Assembly: GCF_024721605.1 (NCBI RefSeq)
Contig: NZ_CP102630.1
Coordinates: forward strand, 2,197,501-2,261,500
Direction: 5' to 3'
Length of the DNA: 64,000 nucleotides
Source: Sphingomicrobium flavum
GTDB taxonomy: Bacteria; Pseudomonadota; Alphaproteobacteria; Sphingomonadales; Sphingomonadaceae
Shown: piece by piece, positions 1 through 14,809 of the stretch
How the letters are laid out: the number at the start of each line of letters is the position of its first letter
Position numbering within the stretch: the first letter of the stretch is position 1
The notes under the pieces: generated by a model
Databases searched by the model: none
Seen by the model: the letters and a program-made list of their open reading frames with translations, nothing else
Told to the model about the DNA's origin: nothing
Program-made: the position numbers and the translations under genes

Positions 1-164
1 ATTGTGAATGGGTTCTAGAAATCGATGCCGTGGCCGGCATCCCGCAAGGGAGGTCGGTACACAAATTATCAATTGATTATCTAGCTGAGCCGTCATTCCT
101 CGCCGAGTGAGGGATGGCGGAATATTATGATCGCACATTCATTGTCGATCGATCCTTCGGGATC
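1..164 (+). other. rRNA operon internal transcribed spacer (3' part)
   Basis: This stretch lies immediately upstream of the 23S gene and holds no protein-coding frame and no tRNA that I can fold. It is most simply the end of the 16S-23S spacer, with the 16S gene and any spacer tRNAs outside the window. It runs into the left arm of the 23S processing stem that starts near 165. Confidence 0.7.
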
Positions 165-186
165 TGTCGATGGTGGTGTGGATTCT

Positions 187-192
<6 letters not shown>
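165..192 (+). other. 23S rRNA processing stem, left arm (right arm 2973-3000)
   Basis: Bases 165-192 are nearly perfectly complementary to bases 2973-3000, which lie just past the other end of the 23S gene. In the precursor transcript the two arms would pair and loop out the whole 23S sequence. This is the usual RNase III processing substrate of bacterial rRNA operons. The complementarity is visible directly; the RNase III role is inferred from other bacteria. Confidence 0.75.
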
Positions 193-2979
<2,787 letters not shown>

Positions 2980-3078
2980 TGGATCCCACCATCATCGACA
3001 GCTTCTGAAGTTGTCGCGTGCGATCGCTCAACTAGCTCAATCAAAGATTTCTAGAATTCGATACGACGGTCCCATAGC

Positions 3079-3193
3079 TTGGTGACCATAGCGTCCGTGA
3101 CCCACCCGATCCCATCCCGAACTCGGCCGTGAAACCGGACAGCGCCGATGGTACTTATGCTTAAGCATTGGAAGAGTAGGTCGTCGCCAGGCT
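3079..3193 (+). rRNA. rrf: 5S ribosomal RNA
   Basis: About 115 nt starting near CTTGGTGACCATAGCG, with the conserved central CCCGATCCCATCCCGAACTC segment and a 3' strand that re-pairs with the 5' end (GGTGACC with GGTCGTCGCC-type pairing). It follows 23S by about 100 nt, in the usual 16S-23S-5S order. The ends are approximate to within 2-3 nt. Confidence 0.95.
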
Positions 3194-3216
3194 TTGCGAC
3201 CGCCGTATCGAGGGGT

Positions 3217-3241
3217 CCCATGAAAGTACTACTTTCATGGG
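3217..3241 (+). repeat. perfect hairpin just after 5S rRNA
   Basis: An 11-bp perfect inverted repeat (CCCATGAAAGT / ACTTTCATGGG) with a 3-nt loop lies about 24 nt past the 5S end. It has no U-tract, so it is not a classical terminator by itself. It could be a processing or 3'-stabilising hairpin of the rRNA precursor. Confidence 0.7.
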
Positions 3242-3268
3242 TGCCTCAAACCCATTCTCAATGTTACG

Positions 3269-3301
3269 AAACCGCTGCTGGATCCCTGGCGGCGGTTTTC
3301 G
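3269..3301 (+). terminator. possible terminator between 5S and tRNA-fMet
   Basis: AAACCGC and GCGGTTT arms enclose a GC-rich loop and are followed by TTTTCGTG. The U-tract is short. Because tRNA-fMet lies 70 bp further on with no obvious promoter of its own, partial read-through is plausible. Confidence 0.5.
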
Positions 3302-3371
3302 TGTTTAGAGAGCTGAGCCGGATATCCGGCACGCTACATGCGGGCTGGATCGGTGCTCAGCAAATGATTGT

Positions 3372-3448
<77 letters not shown>

Positions 3449-3458
3449 TCACCCAATG

Positions 3459-3483
3459 ACCCGCCCTTCGTGGCGGGTTTTTT
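3459..3483 (+). terminator. rho-independent terminator after tRNA-fMet
   Basis: ACCCGCC / GGCGGGT arms with a short CTTCGT loop are followed directly by seven T residues. It closes the rRNA/tRNA transcription unit. Confidence 0.9.
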
Positions 3484-3620
3484 GTTCCTGGGCGGAGTCC
3501 CCGCCGCATCGGGCGCCGCAACCCCAACTCGCCCTCCCGCCTACAACGCACGAAGAAAAACTGAGCAGGCGTAGTCTCGCCAGCTTTGCGCTGTCGGCCT
3601 TGCGCTGATAAGCGGCGCGC

Positions 3621-4562
3621 ATGACCAGCCCGGAGCAACATGTGCGAGTCATCGCTTTCTACCGCTTTGCCCGTTTTGACGATCCGGCAGCGATCAAGCC
3701 TGCCTTGCTGGCGCGCTGCGAAGAAGCGGGCGCGAAGGGTACCATCCTGCTGGCGCCGGAAGGCATCAACGGCACCATCGCGGCTGGCGATGAGGGGATC
3801 GAGCATGTGCTTGCGCACCTGCGAGACCTGCCGGGCTGTGCTGACCTGACCTTCAAGCAATCGCGCGCCGACACCATGCCCTTCTACCGCATGAAGGTAA
3901 GGCTCAAGCGCGAGATCATCACCATGGGCGAAGGCGATCTCGATCCCGCCCACAATGCCGGCACCTATGTGAAGCCCGAAGACTGGAACGCGCTGATCGA
4001 CGATCCGGACACGATCCTCATCGATACGCGCAATGATTATGAAGTGGCGGTCGGCACCTTCAGGGGTGCGATCGATCCCAAGACCAAAAGCTTCGGCGAA
4101 TTTCCCGATTGGCTGCGCGCGCATCGCGAAGAGTGGGAAAGAGAAGGCCGCACGCCGAAGATCGCCATGTTCTGCACCGGCGGAATCCGCTGCGAAAAAT
4201 CCACCGCGCTGGCGCGGATGGAAGGGCTTGCCGATGTCTATCATCTCGATGGCGGCATTCTCAATTATCTGGAAAAAGTGGACGCCGATGACAGCCGCTG
4301 GGAAGGCGAATGCTTCGTCTTCGACGAACGCGTCAGCGTGAAGCACGGGCTGGAAGTCGGCGACCACAGCCTGTGCCGTGCCTGCCGCATGCCGGTCAGC
4401 CCCGAGGATCGCGCGTCGCCCCAATATGTCGAAGGCGAACGCTGCCCCGCCTGCCACCACCTGCGCAGCGATGAACAGCGCGCCCGCTATGCCGAACGGC
4501 AACGCCAGGTCGAACGGGCCAAGAAGCGCGGACAGGACCATATCGGCGCCCGCCAGCCATGA
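3621..4562 (+). CDS. trhO: tRNA uridine(34) hydroxylase (rhodanese-like, UPF0176)
   Basis: Predicted cytoplasmic enzyme that hydroxylates uridine 34 of certain tRNAs to 5-hydroxyuridine, an early step of wobble-base modification. The 313-residue protein has the TrhO layout. An N-terminal acylphosphatase-like region (about 1-100) carries the EGINGT motif, and a central rhodanese domain has its active-site loop [11 protein letters not shown] with Cys185. The C-terminal segment has paired CxxC motifs (CRACRMP, CPACHH) that probably bind zinc. The start ATG gives the family length. The stop overlaps the next gene's start (ATGA), so this gene and the GST are translationally coupled. Confidence 0.93.
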   Translation: MTSPEQHVRVIAFYRFARFDDPAAIKPALLARCEEAGAKGTILLAPEGINGTIAAGDEGIEHVLAHLRDLPGCADLTFKQSRADTMPFYRMKVRLKREIITMGEGDLDPAHNAGTYVKPEDWNALIDDPDTILIDTRNDYEVAVGTFRGAIDPKTKSFGEFPDWLRAHREEWEREGRTPKIAMFCTGGIRCEKSTALARMEGLADVYHLDGGILNYLEKVDADDSRWEGECFVFDERVSVKHGLEVGDHSLCRACRMPVSPEDRASPQYVEGERCPACHHLRSDEQRARYAERQRQVERAKKRGQDHIGARQP

Positions 4563-5158
4563 GCGTGCCCATCCTTTATTCCTTCCGTCGCTGCCCCTAT
4601 GCGATGCGTGCAAGAATGGCGCTGAAGGCGAGCGGGGTAGAGGTCGAGCATCGCGAGATCCTGCTGCGCGACAAGCCGCCGGCCATGCTCGAGGCCTCGC
4701 CCAAGGGCACGGTGCCGGTGCTCGTCCTGCCCGATGGACAGGTGCTCGAAGAGAGTTTGGATGTCATGCACTGGGCGCTGGACCAGGCCGATCCGCACGG
4801 CTGGCTCGAGCGCAAGGACGATGCGCTGATCGCGCGCATCGACGGGCCGTTCAAGCACCATCTCGACCGCTACAAATATGCCGAACGCCACGGGACCGAC
4901 GCTACGGAGCATCGCGGCGCTGCCATGGAGATCGTCGGCGAACTCGAACATCGTCTGGCTGCCCGGCCGTTCCTTTGCGGCGACCGCTGGGGCATGACCG
5001 ACGCCGCGATCATGCCCTTCATCCGCCAGTTCGCGGCGCACGATCGCACCTGGTTCGACGCCCAGCCCATCCCCCATTTGCGGCAATGGCTTGATGCCGC
5101 GATCCAGTCCGATATCTTCACCGCGATCATGCACAAGCATGCGCTCTGGCACGAATGA
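4559..5158 (+). CDS. glutathione S-transferase family protein
   Basis: A 199-residue protein with an N-terminal thioredoxin-like GST domain (about 1-75) and an all-helical C-terminal domain. The N-terminus has a CPYAMRAR motif, so the likely catalytic residue is cysteine (omega/beta-like or YfcG/Grx2-like) rather than serine or tyrosine. The [11 protein letters not shown] and ESLDVMHW segments match the glutathione-binding cis-Pro and E-S motifs. It is coupled to trhO by a 4-bp ATGA overlap. The substrate is unknown; a thiol-reductase or glutathionyl-hydroquinone-like role is only an inference. Confidence 0.88.
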   Translation: MSVPILYSFRRCPYAMRARMALKASGVEVEHREILLRDKPPAMLEASPKGTVPVLVLPDGQVLEESLDVMHWALDQADPHGWLERKDDALIARIDGPFKHHLDRYKYAERHGTDATEHRGAAMEIVGELEHRLAARPFLCGDRWGMTDAAIMPFIRQFAAHDRTWFDAQPIPHLRQWLDAAIQSDIFTAIMHKHALWHE

Positions 5159-5162
5159 CATA

Positions 5163-5588
5163 ATGGCCGACATGCCGCCCTTCCATCTGGCTTTCCCGGT
5201 CGATGACCTCGATGCGGCGCGGCATTTCTATGGCGACCTGCTCGGCTGCTCCGAAGGGCGCAGCAGCGAACGCTGGATCGATTTCGATTTTTTCGGCCAC
5301 CAGATCGTGACCCATCTGGTGGAAGGCGCACGCGCTGATGCTGGCGCCAACCCGGTCGACGGGCATGGTGTCCCGGTGCCGCATTTCGGGGTCGTGCTCG
5401 CACCCCAAGCCTGGCGCGCGCTGGCCGAAAGGCTCGAAGAGGCGGGCGTCACATTCGTGATTGCCCCGACCACCCGCTTCGCCGGCCAGCCGGGCGAACA
5501 GTCGACCATGTTCTTTCGCGATCCCGCCGGAAATGCACTGGAATTCAAGGCCTTCGCCGATCCGTCCATGCTGTTTGCGCGCGGCTGA
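5163..5588 (+). CDS. VOC-family (glyoxalase/dioxygenase superfamily) protein
   Basis: A 141-residue protein beginning [20 protein letters not shown], typical of vicinal-oxygen-chelate proteins. The beta-alpha-beta-beta-beta repeats are recognisable, ending in [15 protein letters not shown] with the C-terminal metal-ligand Glu of the family. The frame is open upstream into the GST gene, but the ATG at 5163, 4 bp after the GST stop, aligns with VOC N-termini, so I place the start there. It probably forms an operon with trhO and the GST. The substrate cannot be deduced. Some members act on extradiol catechols and others on glyoxal or antibiotics. Confidence 0.85.
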   Translation: MADMPPFHLAFPVDDLDAARHFYGDLLGCSEGRSSERWIDFDFFGHQIVTHLVEGARADAGANPVDGHGVPVPHFGVVLAPQAWRALAERLEEAGVTFVIAPTTRFAGQPGEQSTMFFRDPAGNALEFKAFADPSMLFARG

Positions 5589-7937
<2,349 letters not shown>

Positions 7938-7958
7938 CGCGTAAATGGCCATCCAAAT

Positions 7959-7996
7959 GGGCCCGCCTCCCTTACCGGGGGCGGGCCCTTTTTTTA
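7959..7996. terminator. strong terminator between convergent katG and panE
   Basis: GGGCCCGCC / GGCGGGCCC arms (about 9 bp, GC-only) are followed by seven T residues on the + strand. It terminates katG. On the opposite strand the hairpin follows the panE stop, but without a U-tract. Confidence 0.92.
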
Positions 7997-8001
7997 TGCC
8001 G

Positions 8002-9009
8002 TCACAGGTCCGGCACGAGCGTGGAAGGAGACAGGCGCGGCGAGCCGCCACCCTCGCGCTCCACGGCTCGGACATAGTCGCGCACGCGCCGGTTGACCGG
8101 CACCGCCACGCCATGGCGTTCGGCCAGCGCGATGATGGCTCCCTGCAGCGCCTCGACCTCGGTCGTGCGCCCGCGCGCGAAATCATCGGCCATGGAGGAG
8201 CGGGCTTCGGGGTCGAAGTTCAGCGTCTTTTTCGCCACCCGCGTGAACAGGAAATTGGGAAGCCGCAGCAATGTCGGCATGCGCTTGATCGGGATGGGGA
8301 TGGCGGTCTTGGGTTCGATGCCCGCCGCCTTCAGCGTCGCCAGCCCCTCGTCTAGCTGGCGGGCGACGACCAGCCGCCACTGACGGTTTTCCAATTGCTG
8401 CTTCAAGGGCACGCCCGACAATGCGTTGACGGCATTGTTGAGGTTGACCAGCAATTTTCCCCACAGCACGCCGTCGATATCGCCGCGCTCCTCGACCTCC
8501 AGCGCGCTGCCATCGAACAGGCGGGCGAGTTTGGCCGGGCCCTTGCCGATCATGATTTTGCCATTGGTAGCGCGGCGGAAATGGCCGGGTGCGGGCTGGA
8601 TCACATTGAAGGGCACCATGCCCGCGCGCACCTCATGACCGGGCAGGATGGCGCGTAGGCGTTCGGCATGGCCCACGCCGTTCTGCAGGCTGACTATGAT
8701 GGCGGCGCCGGGCGCACTGTTGGCGATCAGGCTGGCCATGTCTTCGGTCGCACCGCTCTTAACCGTCACGAAGATGACCTGCGCGTCGGCCAGGATGGCG
8801 GGGTCGACATGCATGACGGCCCGCTCCGGCGGTAGCCTGGCATCCAGGCCATCGGCATCGCTAATGCGCAATCCCTCCCGCTGCACGTCTGCCGCAATCG
8901 CGCCGCGCCCCAACAAGGCGACATTGCGCCCCGCTGCGGCCAGCACCCCGCCGACGAAGCAGCCGATCGATCCCGCCCCGGCGATAAGGATGCGCGCATT
9001 TTTGTCCAT
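8002..9009 (-). CDS. panE: 2-dehydropantoate 2-reductase (ApbA/PanE family)
   Basis: Predicted NADPH-dependent reductase converting ketopantoate to pantoate in coenzyme A synthesis. The 335-residue protein has an N-terminal Rossmann fold whose dinucleotide loop is GAGSIGCFVGG (about residues 11-21). The SLQNGVG and NAVNALSGVPL segments are characteristic of the ApbA family, with a C-terminal helical dimerisation domain. ApbA-family paralogues are common and some reduce other 2-oxo acids, so the pantoate role is an inference. It is divergent from the AGCS symporter with a 100-bp shared upstream region. Confidence 0.82.
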   Translation of the reverse strand: MDKNARILIAGAGSIGCFVGGVLAAAGRNVALLGRGAIAADVQREGLRISDADGLDARLPPERAVMHVDPAILADAQVIFVTVKSGATEDMASLIANSAPGAAIIVSLQNGVGHAERLRAILPGHEVRAGMVPFNVIQPAPGHFRRATNGKIMIGKGPAKLARLFDGSALEVEERGDIDGVLWGKLLVNLNNAVNALSGVPLKQQLENRQWRLVVARQLDEGLATLKAAGIEPKTAIPIPIKRMPTLLRLPNFLFTRVAKKTLNFDPEARSSMADDFARGRTTEVEALQGAIIALAERHGVAVPVNRRVRDYVRAVEREGGGSPRLSPSTLVPDL

Positions 9010-9109
9010 GTCATGACCCTAAAGCCCCCGCTCGGCGCTTGCCAGCCGCTTTCAGGGCGCTATCGTGGCCGCCTCAAAGGTTTCAAGGCGCTGGGGGAGG
9101 CGCAATTTC

Positions 9110-10639
9110 ATGATCGATCAAATCGTCAATATCAGCGACTTCGTCTGGGGTGGCACGTGGAATGGTGAGGAAGTCATTCCCTTCCCGCCCATGGTGATCG
9201 TCCTTCTGGGCATCGGCCTGTGGATGATGATCGGCTTGCGCTTCCACCCCATCCTGGGCCTCGGATCGGCCTTCAAGGGGTTATTTGCGGGCCGCAAGGG
9301 TTCGGGCGCGGGCGAGATTTCGCCCTTCGCCGCGCTATCCACGGCCTTGTCCGGCCAGGTCGGCACGGGCAATCTTGCCGGTGTCGCCACCGCCATCGCG
9401 CTGGGCGGGCCGGGCGCCATCTTCTGGATGTGGGTGACCGCATTGATCGGCATGGCGCTGGCCTTCGCCGAAGGCAGCCTTGCCATCCGCTTCCGCAGCC
9501 AGAATGCCGAGGGCACCTATCGCGGCGGCCCGATGACCTACATATTGATGGGGCTGGGCAAGAAATGGACCTGGCTCGCGGTGCTCTTCTGCATCGGCAC
9601 GCTTTTCTCCGCCATGGTGACCGGAAATTCGATCCAGGCCAATAGCGTCGCCGACAGCTTCGGCGGCCTGTTCGGGATGGAAGAATGGATGGCCGGCCTT
9701 ATCACCGCCATCGCGGTCTTCGTAGTCATCGTCGGTGGCATCAAGTCGATCGGTTCAGTCGCGGAAAAGATCGTGCCCGTCATGGCGATTGCCTATATCG
9801 TCACCGCGCTGCTGGCGCTGCTGCTCAACCTTGGCGACCTGCCCGAAACCTTCGTGCTCATCTTCAAGGGCGCGTTCGGTTTCGATGCTGCAGCCGGCGG
9901 CTTTACCGGCGCGATGATCATGATGGCCATCCGCGCCGGTGTGGCGCGCGGCCTTTTCTCCAACGAAGCTGGCCAGGGTTCGACCCCGATCGCCCACGCC
10001 GTCGCGCAGACCGACGATCCGCGCAAGCAAGGCCATATGGCAATGCTCGGCACCTTCATCGACACCATCGTCATCTGCACCATGACGGCGCTGGTGATGC
10101 TGACCGTGGCGGGCGACTTCCAGCTGACCGATCCCGATACGGGCGCGGTGACGGCGGTGGCCCACGCCTGGCAGTCGGACCTGCAGGGCTTCGACATGAC
10201 ATCGGGCGCCTTTGCCGCAGCCTTCCCGCTGCCGGTCTTCGGCATCCCCATCGGCTCGCTGATCGTGTCGGTGGCGCTGATCCTGTTCGTCTTCACCACA
10301 CTTCTGACCTGGAGCTATTATGGCGAACGCGCGATCACCTTCCTCTACGATCGCACGCCGGGTGCCAGCCTGAAGGGCGAGAAGGCGCTGCACATGTCAT
10401 GGCGGCTGTTGTGGTGCGTGATCATCTATGTCGGCGCGAGCCAGGACCTGACCTTGGTGTGGCGCCTTGGCGATATTTCCAACGCGGCGATGGCGCTGCC
10501 CAACCTTGTCGCGCTCGCCGCATTGTCGAGCGTCGTCTTCGCGCTGGCGAAGGGGGACAAGAATGCGGGCAAGACGCACGACGTAAAGGAAGTGCAGAAC
10601 CTGGCCGGCGCCGAACCGCCACCTGGAGCCGGGCACTAG
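9110..10639 (+). CDS. AGCS-family sodium:alanine/glycine symporter
   Basis: Inner-membrane secondary transporter of the alanine-or-glycine:cation symporter family, about 11 hydrophobic segments in 509 residues. The family signature GQVGTGNLAGVATAIALGGP is present near residue 95, followed by FWMWVTALIGMA. Further signatures include ARGLFSNEAGQGSTPIAHA around residue 290 and the TTLLTWSYYGER segment near the end. The frame is open upstream, but the ATG at 9110 follows GGGGGAGG at 9092-9099 and gives the family N-terminus. It likely imports a small amino acid with sodium or protons; the substrate is not provable from sequence. Confidence 0.92.
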   Translation: MIDQIVNISDFVWGGTWNGEEVIPFPPMVIVLLGIGLWMMIGLRFHPILGLGSAFKGLFAGRKGSGAGEISPFAALSTALSGQVGTGNLAGVATAIALGGPGAIFWMWVTALIGMALAFAEGSLAIRFRSQNAEGTYRGGPMTYILMGLGKKWTWLAVLFCIGTLFSAMVTGNSIQANSVADSFGGLFGMEEWMAGLITAIAVFVVIVGGIKSIGSVAEKIVPVMAIAYIVTALLALLLNLGDLPETFVLIFKGAFGFDAAAGGFTGAMIMMAIRAGVARGLFSNEAGQGSTPIAHAVAQTDDPRKQGHMAMLGTFIDTIVICTMTALVMLTVAGDFQLTDPDTGAVTAVAHAWQSDLQGFDMTSGAFAAAFPLPVFGIPIGSLIVSVALILFVFTTLLTWSYYGERAITFLYDRTPGASLKGEKALHMSWRLLWCVIIYVGASQDLTLVWRLGDISNAAMALPNLVALAALSSVVFALAKGDKNAGKTHDVKEVQNLAGAEPPPGAGH

Positions 10640-10646
10640 GCTCGAG

Positions 10647-10684
10647 AAAAGGGAGAGGCCGGGTTCTTCCCGGCCTTTTCTCTT
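10647..10684. terminator. bidirectional terminator between symporter and hutG
   Basis: GGCCGGG-TTCTT-CCCGGCC is followed by TTTTCTCTT on the + strand and preceded by AAAAGGGAGA, which is an A/U-rich tail for the - strand. It serves the two convergent genes and overlaps the last bases of hutG. Confidence 0.88.
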
Positions 10685-11561
10685 AGCGGGTTTCGAACCC
10701 GGCGATGCACTCGGCCATCCAGCGGCCGGCGACCAGGCTGGAAAGGTCGGTGGGGTCCAAAGGCGGATCCCATTCGGTGAGGTCGATCATCCGGACCTTG
10801 GGCTGGGCTGCCAGCATCCGCACGGCGGCAAAGAAATCGCGGCTGGCCATGCCGCCCGGGCGGGCGCCGGGGGCGCCGGGCAGCTCCGAGCGGTCGATTA
10901 CGTCGATGTCGCAATCGACCATGATGACATCGCAATGTTCGACATGGGTCAGCGCTGCCTCGATCGCCACGCCGATACCATGATCGTCGACCTGCCGCTG
11001 TGTGATGACGCGGTTGCCGGCGGCCAGCGCGTCGCGGTGCATGGCCTGGCTGTTGGCGAAGGGGGCAAGCCCGATCTGCGCGATATTGGCGCCGGGCAGC
11101 CCATCTTCGATCAGCGCGCGCACCGGATTGCCATTGCCAAGACCGCGCGAGAGATCGCGCATGTCGAAATGCGCATCGAGCGTGATCAGCCCGACCTTTT
11201 CCAGCGGCAGGCCAAGCCCGAGTACGCCGGGGCGGGTCACGGCATTATTGCCGCCGATCAGCAAGGTCAGGTCATGGGCATGGGCGCTTTGGCGGGCCAG
11301 CTCGGCAATCGGTCCGGTCGCCTCTTCGATGGTCACCCCTTCGATGTCCGCATCGCCATGGTCGACCACCAGGCTCGACAATTCCTCGCCCGTGTCGATG
11401 TCATAACGCCCGATCCGGCGCAGCACCGCGCGCAGTCTCGAAGGGGCTTGATCGCAAGATCCGGGCGTCACCGATCCTGCGCCAAGGGGCGCGCCGACCA
11501 GTCCGATCGGCGCGTCGGCGCCGCGTTCCACCAGCAGGTCGGCAAGATTGGGCCAGCTCAT
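10683..11561 (-). CDS. hutG: arginase-family hydrolase, probable formimidoylglutamase
   Basis: A 292-residue member of the arginase/agmatinase/formiminoglutamase superfamily. It lies head-to-head with hutI, so the likely reaction is hydrolysis of N-formimidoyl-L-glutamate to glutamate and formamide, the last step of histidine breakdown. Two manganese-binding segments are visible: LDAHFDMR, and MVDCDIDVID followed by a PG-rich turn. The first metal segment reads GGNNAV where most relatives have GGDH or GGGH, so the usual first histidine is replaced by asparagine. The frame is open upstream, but MSWPNLADLL at 11561 is the sensible start. The function rests partly on gene context. Confidence 0.82.
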   Translation of the reverse strand: MSWPNLADLLVERGADAPIGLVGAPLGAGSVTPGSCDQAPSRLRAVLRRIGRYDIDTGEELSSLVVDHGDADIEGVTIEEATGPIAELARQSAHAHDLTLLIGGNNAVTRPGVLGLGLPLEKVGLITLDAHFDMRDLSRGLGNGNPVRALIEDGLPGANIAQIGLAPFANSQAMHRDALAAGNRVITQRQVDDHGIGVAIEAALTHVEHCDVIMVDCDIDVIDRSELPGAPGARPGGMASRDFFAAVRMLAAQPKVRMIDLTEWDPPLDPTDLSSLVAGRWMAECIAGFETR

Positions 11562-11601
11562 GCTTGACGGATAGCATGGGCGTGGCGCAGTGCCAGCCCA
11601 T

Positions 11602-12807
11602 ATGTGGGACCGTCTCATCACCGATTGCAACGTAGCCACCATGGCGGGCTCGGCGGAAAATCCGCTGGGCATCATCACCAATGCCGCGATCGGGATCGAC
11701 GGGGGCAAGATCGTGCGGGTCGCCAAGCGCACCGAACTGGCGGGCTTTCGCGCGCGTGAAGTGGTCGCGCTCGACGGCGCCTGGGTGACGCCCGGGTTGA
11801 TCGACTGTCACACCCATCTCGTCTTCGGCGGGAATCGTGCCGATGAACACGCCATGCGCCGCGCGGGCAGTTCCTATGAGGAAATTGCAGCCGCAGGCGG
11901 GGGGATCATCTCCAGTGTGAGCCAGACGCGCGCGGCGAGCGAAGCGCAACTGCTCGCCTCGGCGAAGCGGCGGCTGGAGGCGCTGGCGAAAAGCGGGGTC
12001 ACCTGCATCGAGGTGAAGTCGGGTTATGGCCTCGACACCGAGACGGAATTGAAGATGCTGCGCGTCGCCAAATCACTCGACGGCCATGCCGGGGTGAAGG
12101 TGGTGCCGACCCTGCTCGCGCTCCACGCGCTGCCGCCCGATATGGACCGCAAGGCCTATGTCGACATGGTGATCAGAGAGACCATTCCGATGGTCGCGAA
12201 TGAGGGGCTGGCGGCCAGCGTCGATGCCTATTGCGAGGGGATCGCCTTTACCCCGGCCGAAGTGGAGGCCGTGTTCACCGCTGCCCAGCATCATGGCCTG
12301 CCGGTGCGCCTGCATGCCGAACAATTGTCCAACCAGAAGGGCGCGGCATTGGCGGCGCGCTACAAGGCGCTGTCGGCGGATCATCTCGAACATCTCGACA
12401 ATGATGGGGCAAGGGCGATGGGCGAGGCGGGGACGGTGGCCGTGCTGCTGCCCGCCGCATTCTATTGCCTGCGCGATGAACAGGTCCCGCCGATCGATCT
12501 CTTGCGCAAGCATAAAGTGGCGATGGCGGTGGCGACCGATTGCAACCCCGGCACCTCGCCGACTTTGTCGCTGACGCTGGCGATGAACATGGCGACGACG
12601 CTGTTTCGCCTGTCGCCCGAAGAAGCGATCATGGGCACGACCCTTCATGCCGCGCGTGCGTTGGGGCTGGCGCATGAGCGCGGCACGCTCGCGCCCGGCA
12701 AGATGGCCGATCTGTGTGTCTGGAACATCGAACAATTGTCCGAACTCGGCTACTGGATCGGCCTACCCAGCCCCGACCGCCGCATGGTGGCGGGCCGCGA
12801 TCAATAA
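11602..12807 (+). CDS. hutI: imidazolonepropionase
   Basis: Third enzyme of histidine degradation: it opens imidazolone-propionate to N-formimidoyl-L-glutamate, using one divalent metal in an amidohydrolase barrel. The metal motif LIDCHTHLVFGG lies near residue 70. Downstream come a conserved HAEQLSNQKGA segment and the ATDCNPGTSPT motif with the metal-binding aspartate. The length of about 401 residues is standard. ATG at 11602 (MWDRLITDCN) is preferred; a GTG at 11590 would add four residues. The gap to divergent hutG is only about 40 bp, so the promoters must overlap the two genes' starts. Confidence 0.96.
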   Translation: MWDRLITDCNVATMAGSAENPLGIITNAAIGIDGGKIVRVAKRTELAGFRAREVVALDGAWVTPGLIDCHTHLVFGGNRADEHAMRRAGSSYEEIAAAGGGIISSVSQTRAASEAQLLASAKRRLEALAKSGVTCIEVKSGYGLDTETELKMLRVAKSLDGHAGVKVVPTLLALHALPPDMDRKAYVDMVIRETIPMVANEGLAASVDAYCEGIAFTPAEVEAVFTAAQHHGLPVRLHAEQLSNQKGAALAARYKALSADHLEHLDNDGARAMGEAGTVAVLLPAAFYCLRDEQVPPIDLLRKHKVAMAVATDCNPGTSPTLSLTLAMNMATTLFRLSPEEAIMGTTLHAARALGLAHERGTLAPGKMADLCVWNIEQLSELGYWIGLPSPDRRMVAGRDQ

Positions 12808-12819
12808 AGAGGGAATTCC

Positions 12820-14481
<1,662 letters not shown>

Positions 14482-14522
14482 TGAGAGTGTCGGGTCGCGG
14501 AGCATCATGACCGCGACGCAGG

Positions 14523-14681
14523 CTACATCGCGTTTTCGATGCCCTGATAATGTTCGTCGACGCCGTCACCGAGCACGCTCATGCCGCCGACGCAGGCAAG
14601 CACGATCAGTGCGCAGATCAGTCCATATTCGACCGCCGTCGCGCCAGATGTGTCGCGCAGGGCCTTCATCAGTCGGCTCAT
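14523..14681 (-). CDS. Flp/Fap-type (type IVb) pilin
   Basis: A 52-residue protein on the minus strand between hutU and hutH: MSRLMKALRD, then TSGATAVEYGLICALIV, then a short polar tail. The short basic leader, GATAVEYGLI and a roughly 20-residue hydrophobic helix are the hallmarks of Flp-family prepilins. These are cleaved by a TadV-type peptidase before or near the Glu-Tyr pair and assembled by the Tad system. A strong AAGGGGG ribosome site lies 7-8 bases before the ATG. No other tad/cpa gene is present in the window, so this is an orphan pilin whose assembly genes must lie elsewhere. Its antiparallel placement breaks the hut operon. Confidence 0.88.
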   Translation of the reverse strand: MSRLMKALRDTSGATAVEYGLICALIVLACVGGMSVLGDGVDEHYQGIENAM

Positions 14682-14809
14682 GTCAAATCCCCCTTCGGTT
14701 GGCTCGCACTTAAGCCATACAATCCAAAAAACTGGTTAACGACGCCGTGACCATGTCGCGCGGGCGAAAGCATGTGACCGCTCGCGCAAAATCTGGCAGG
14801 GGCGCAGGG

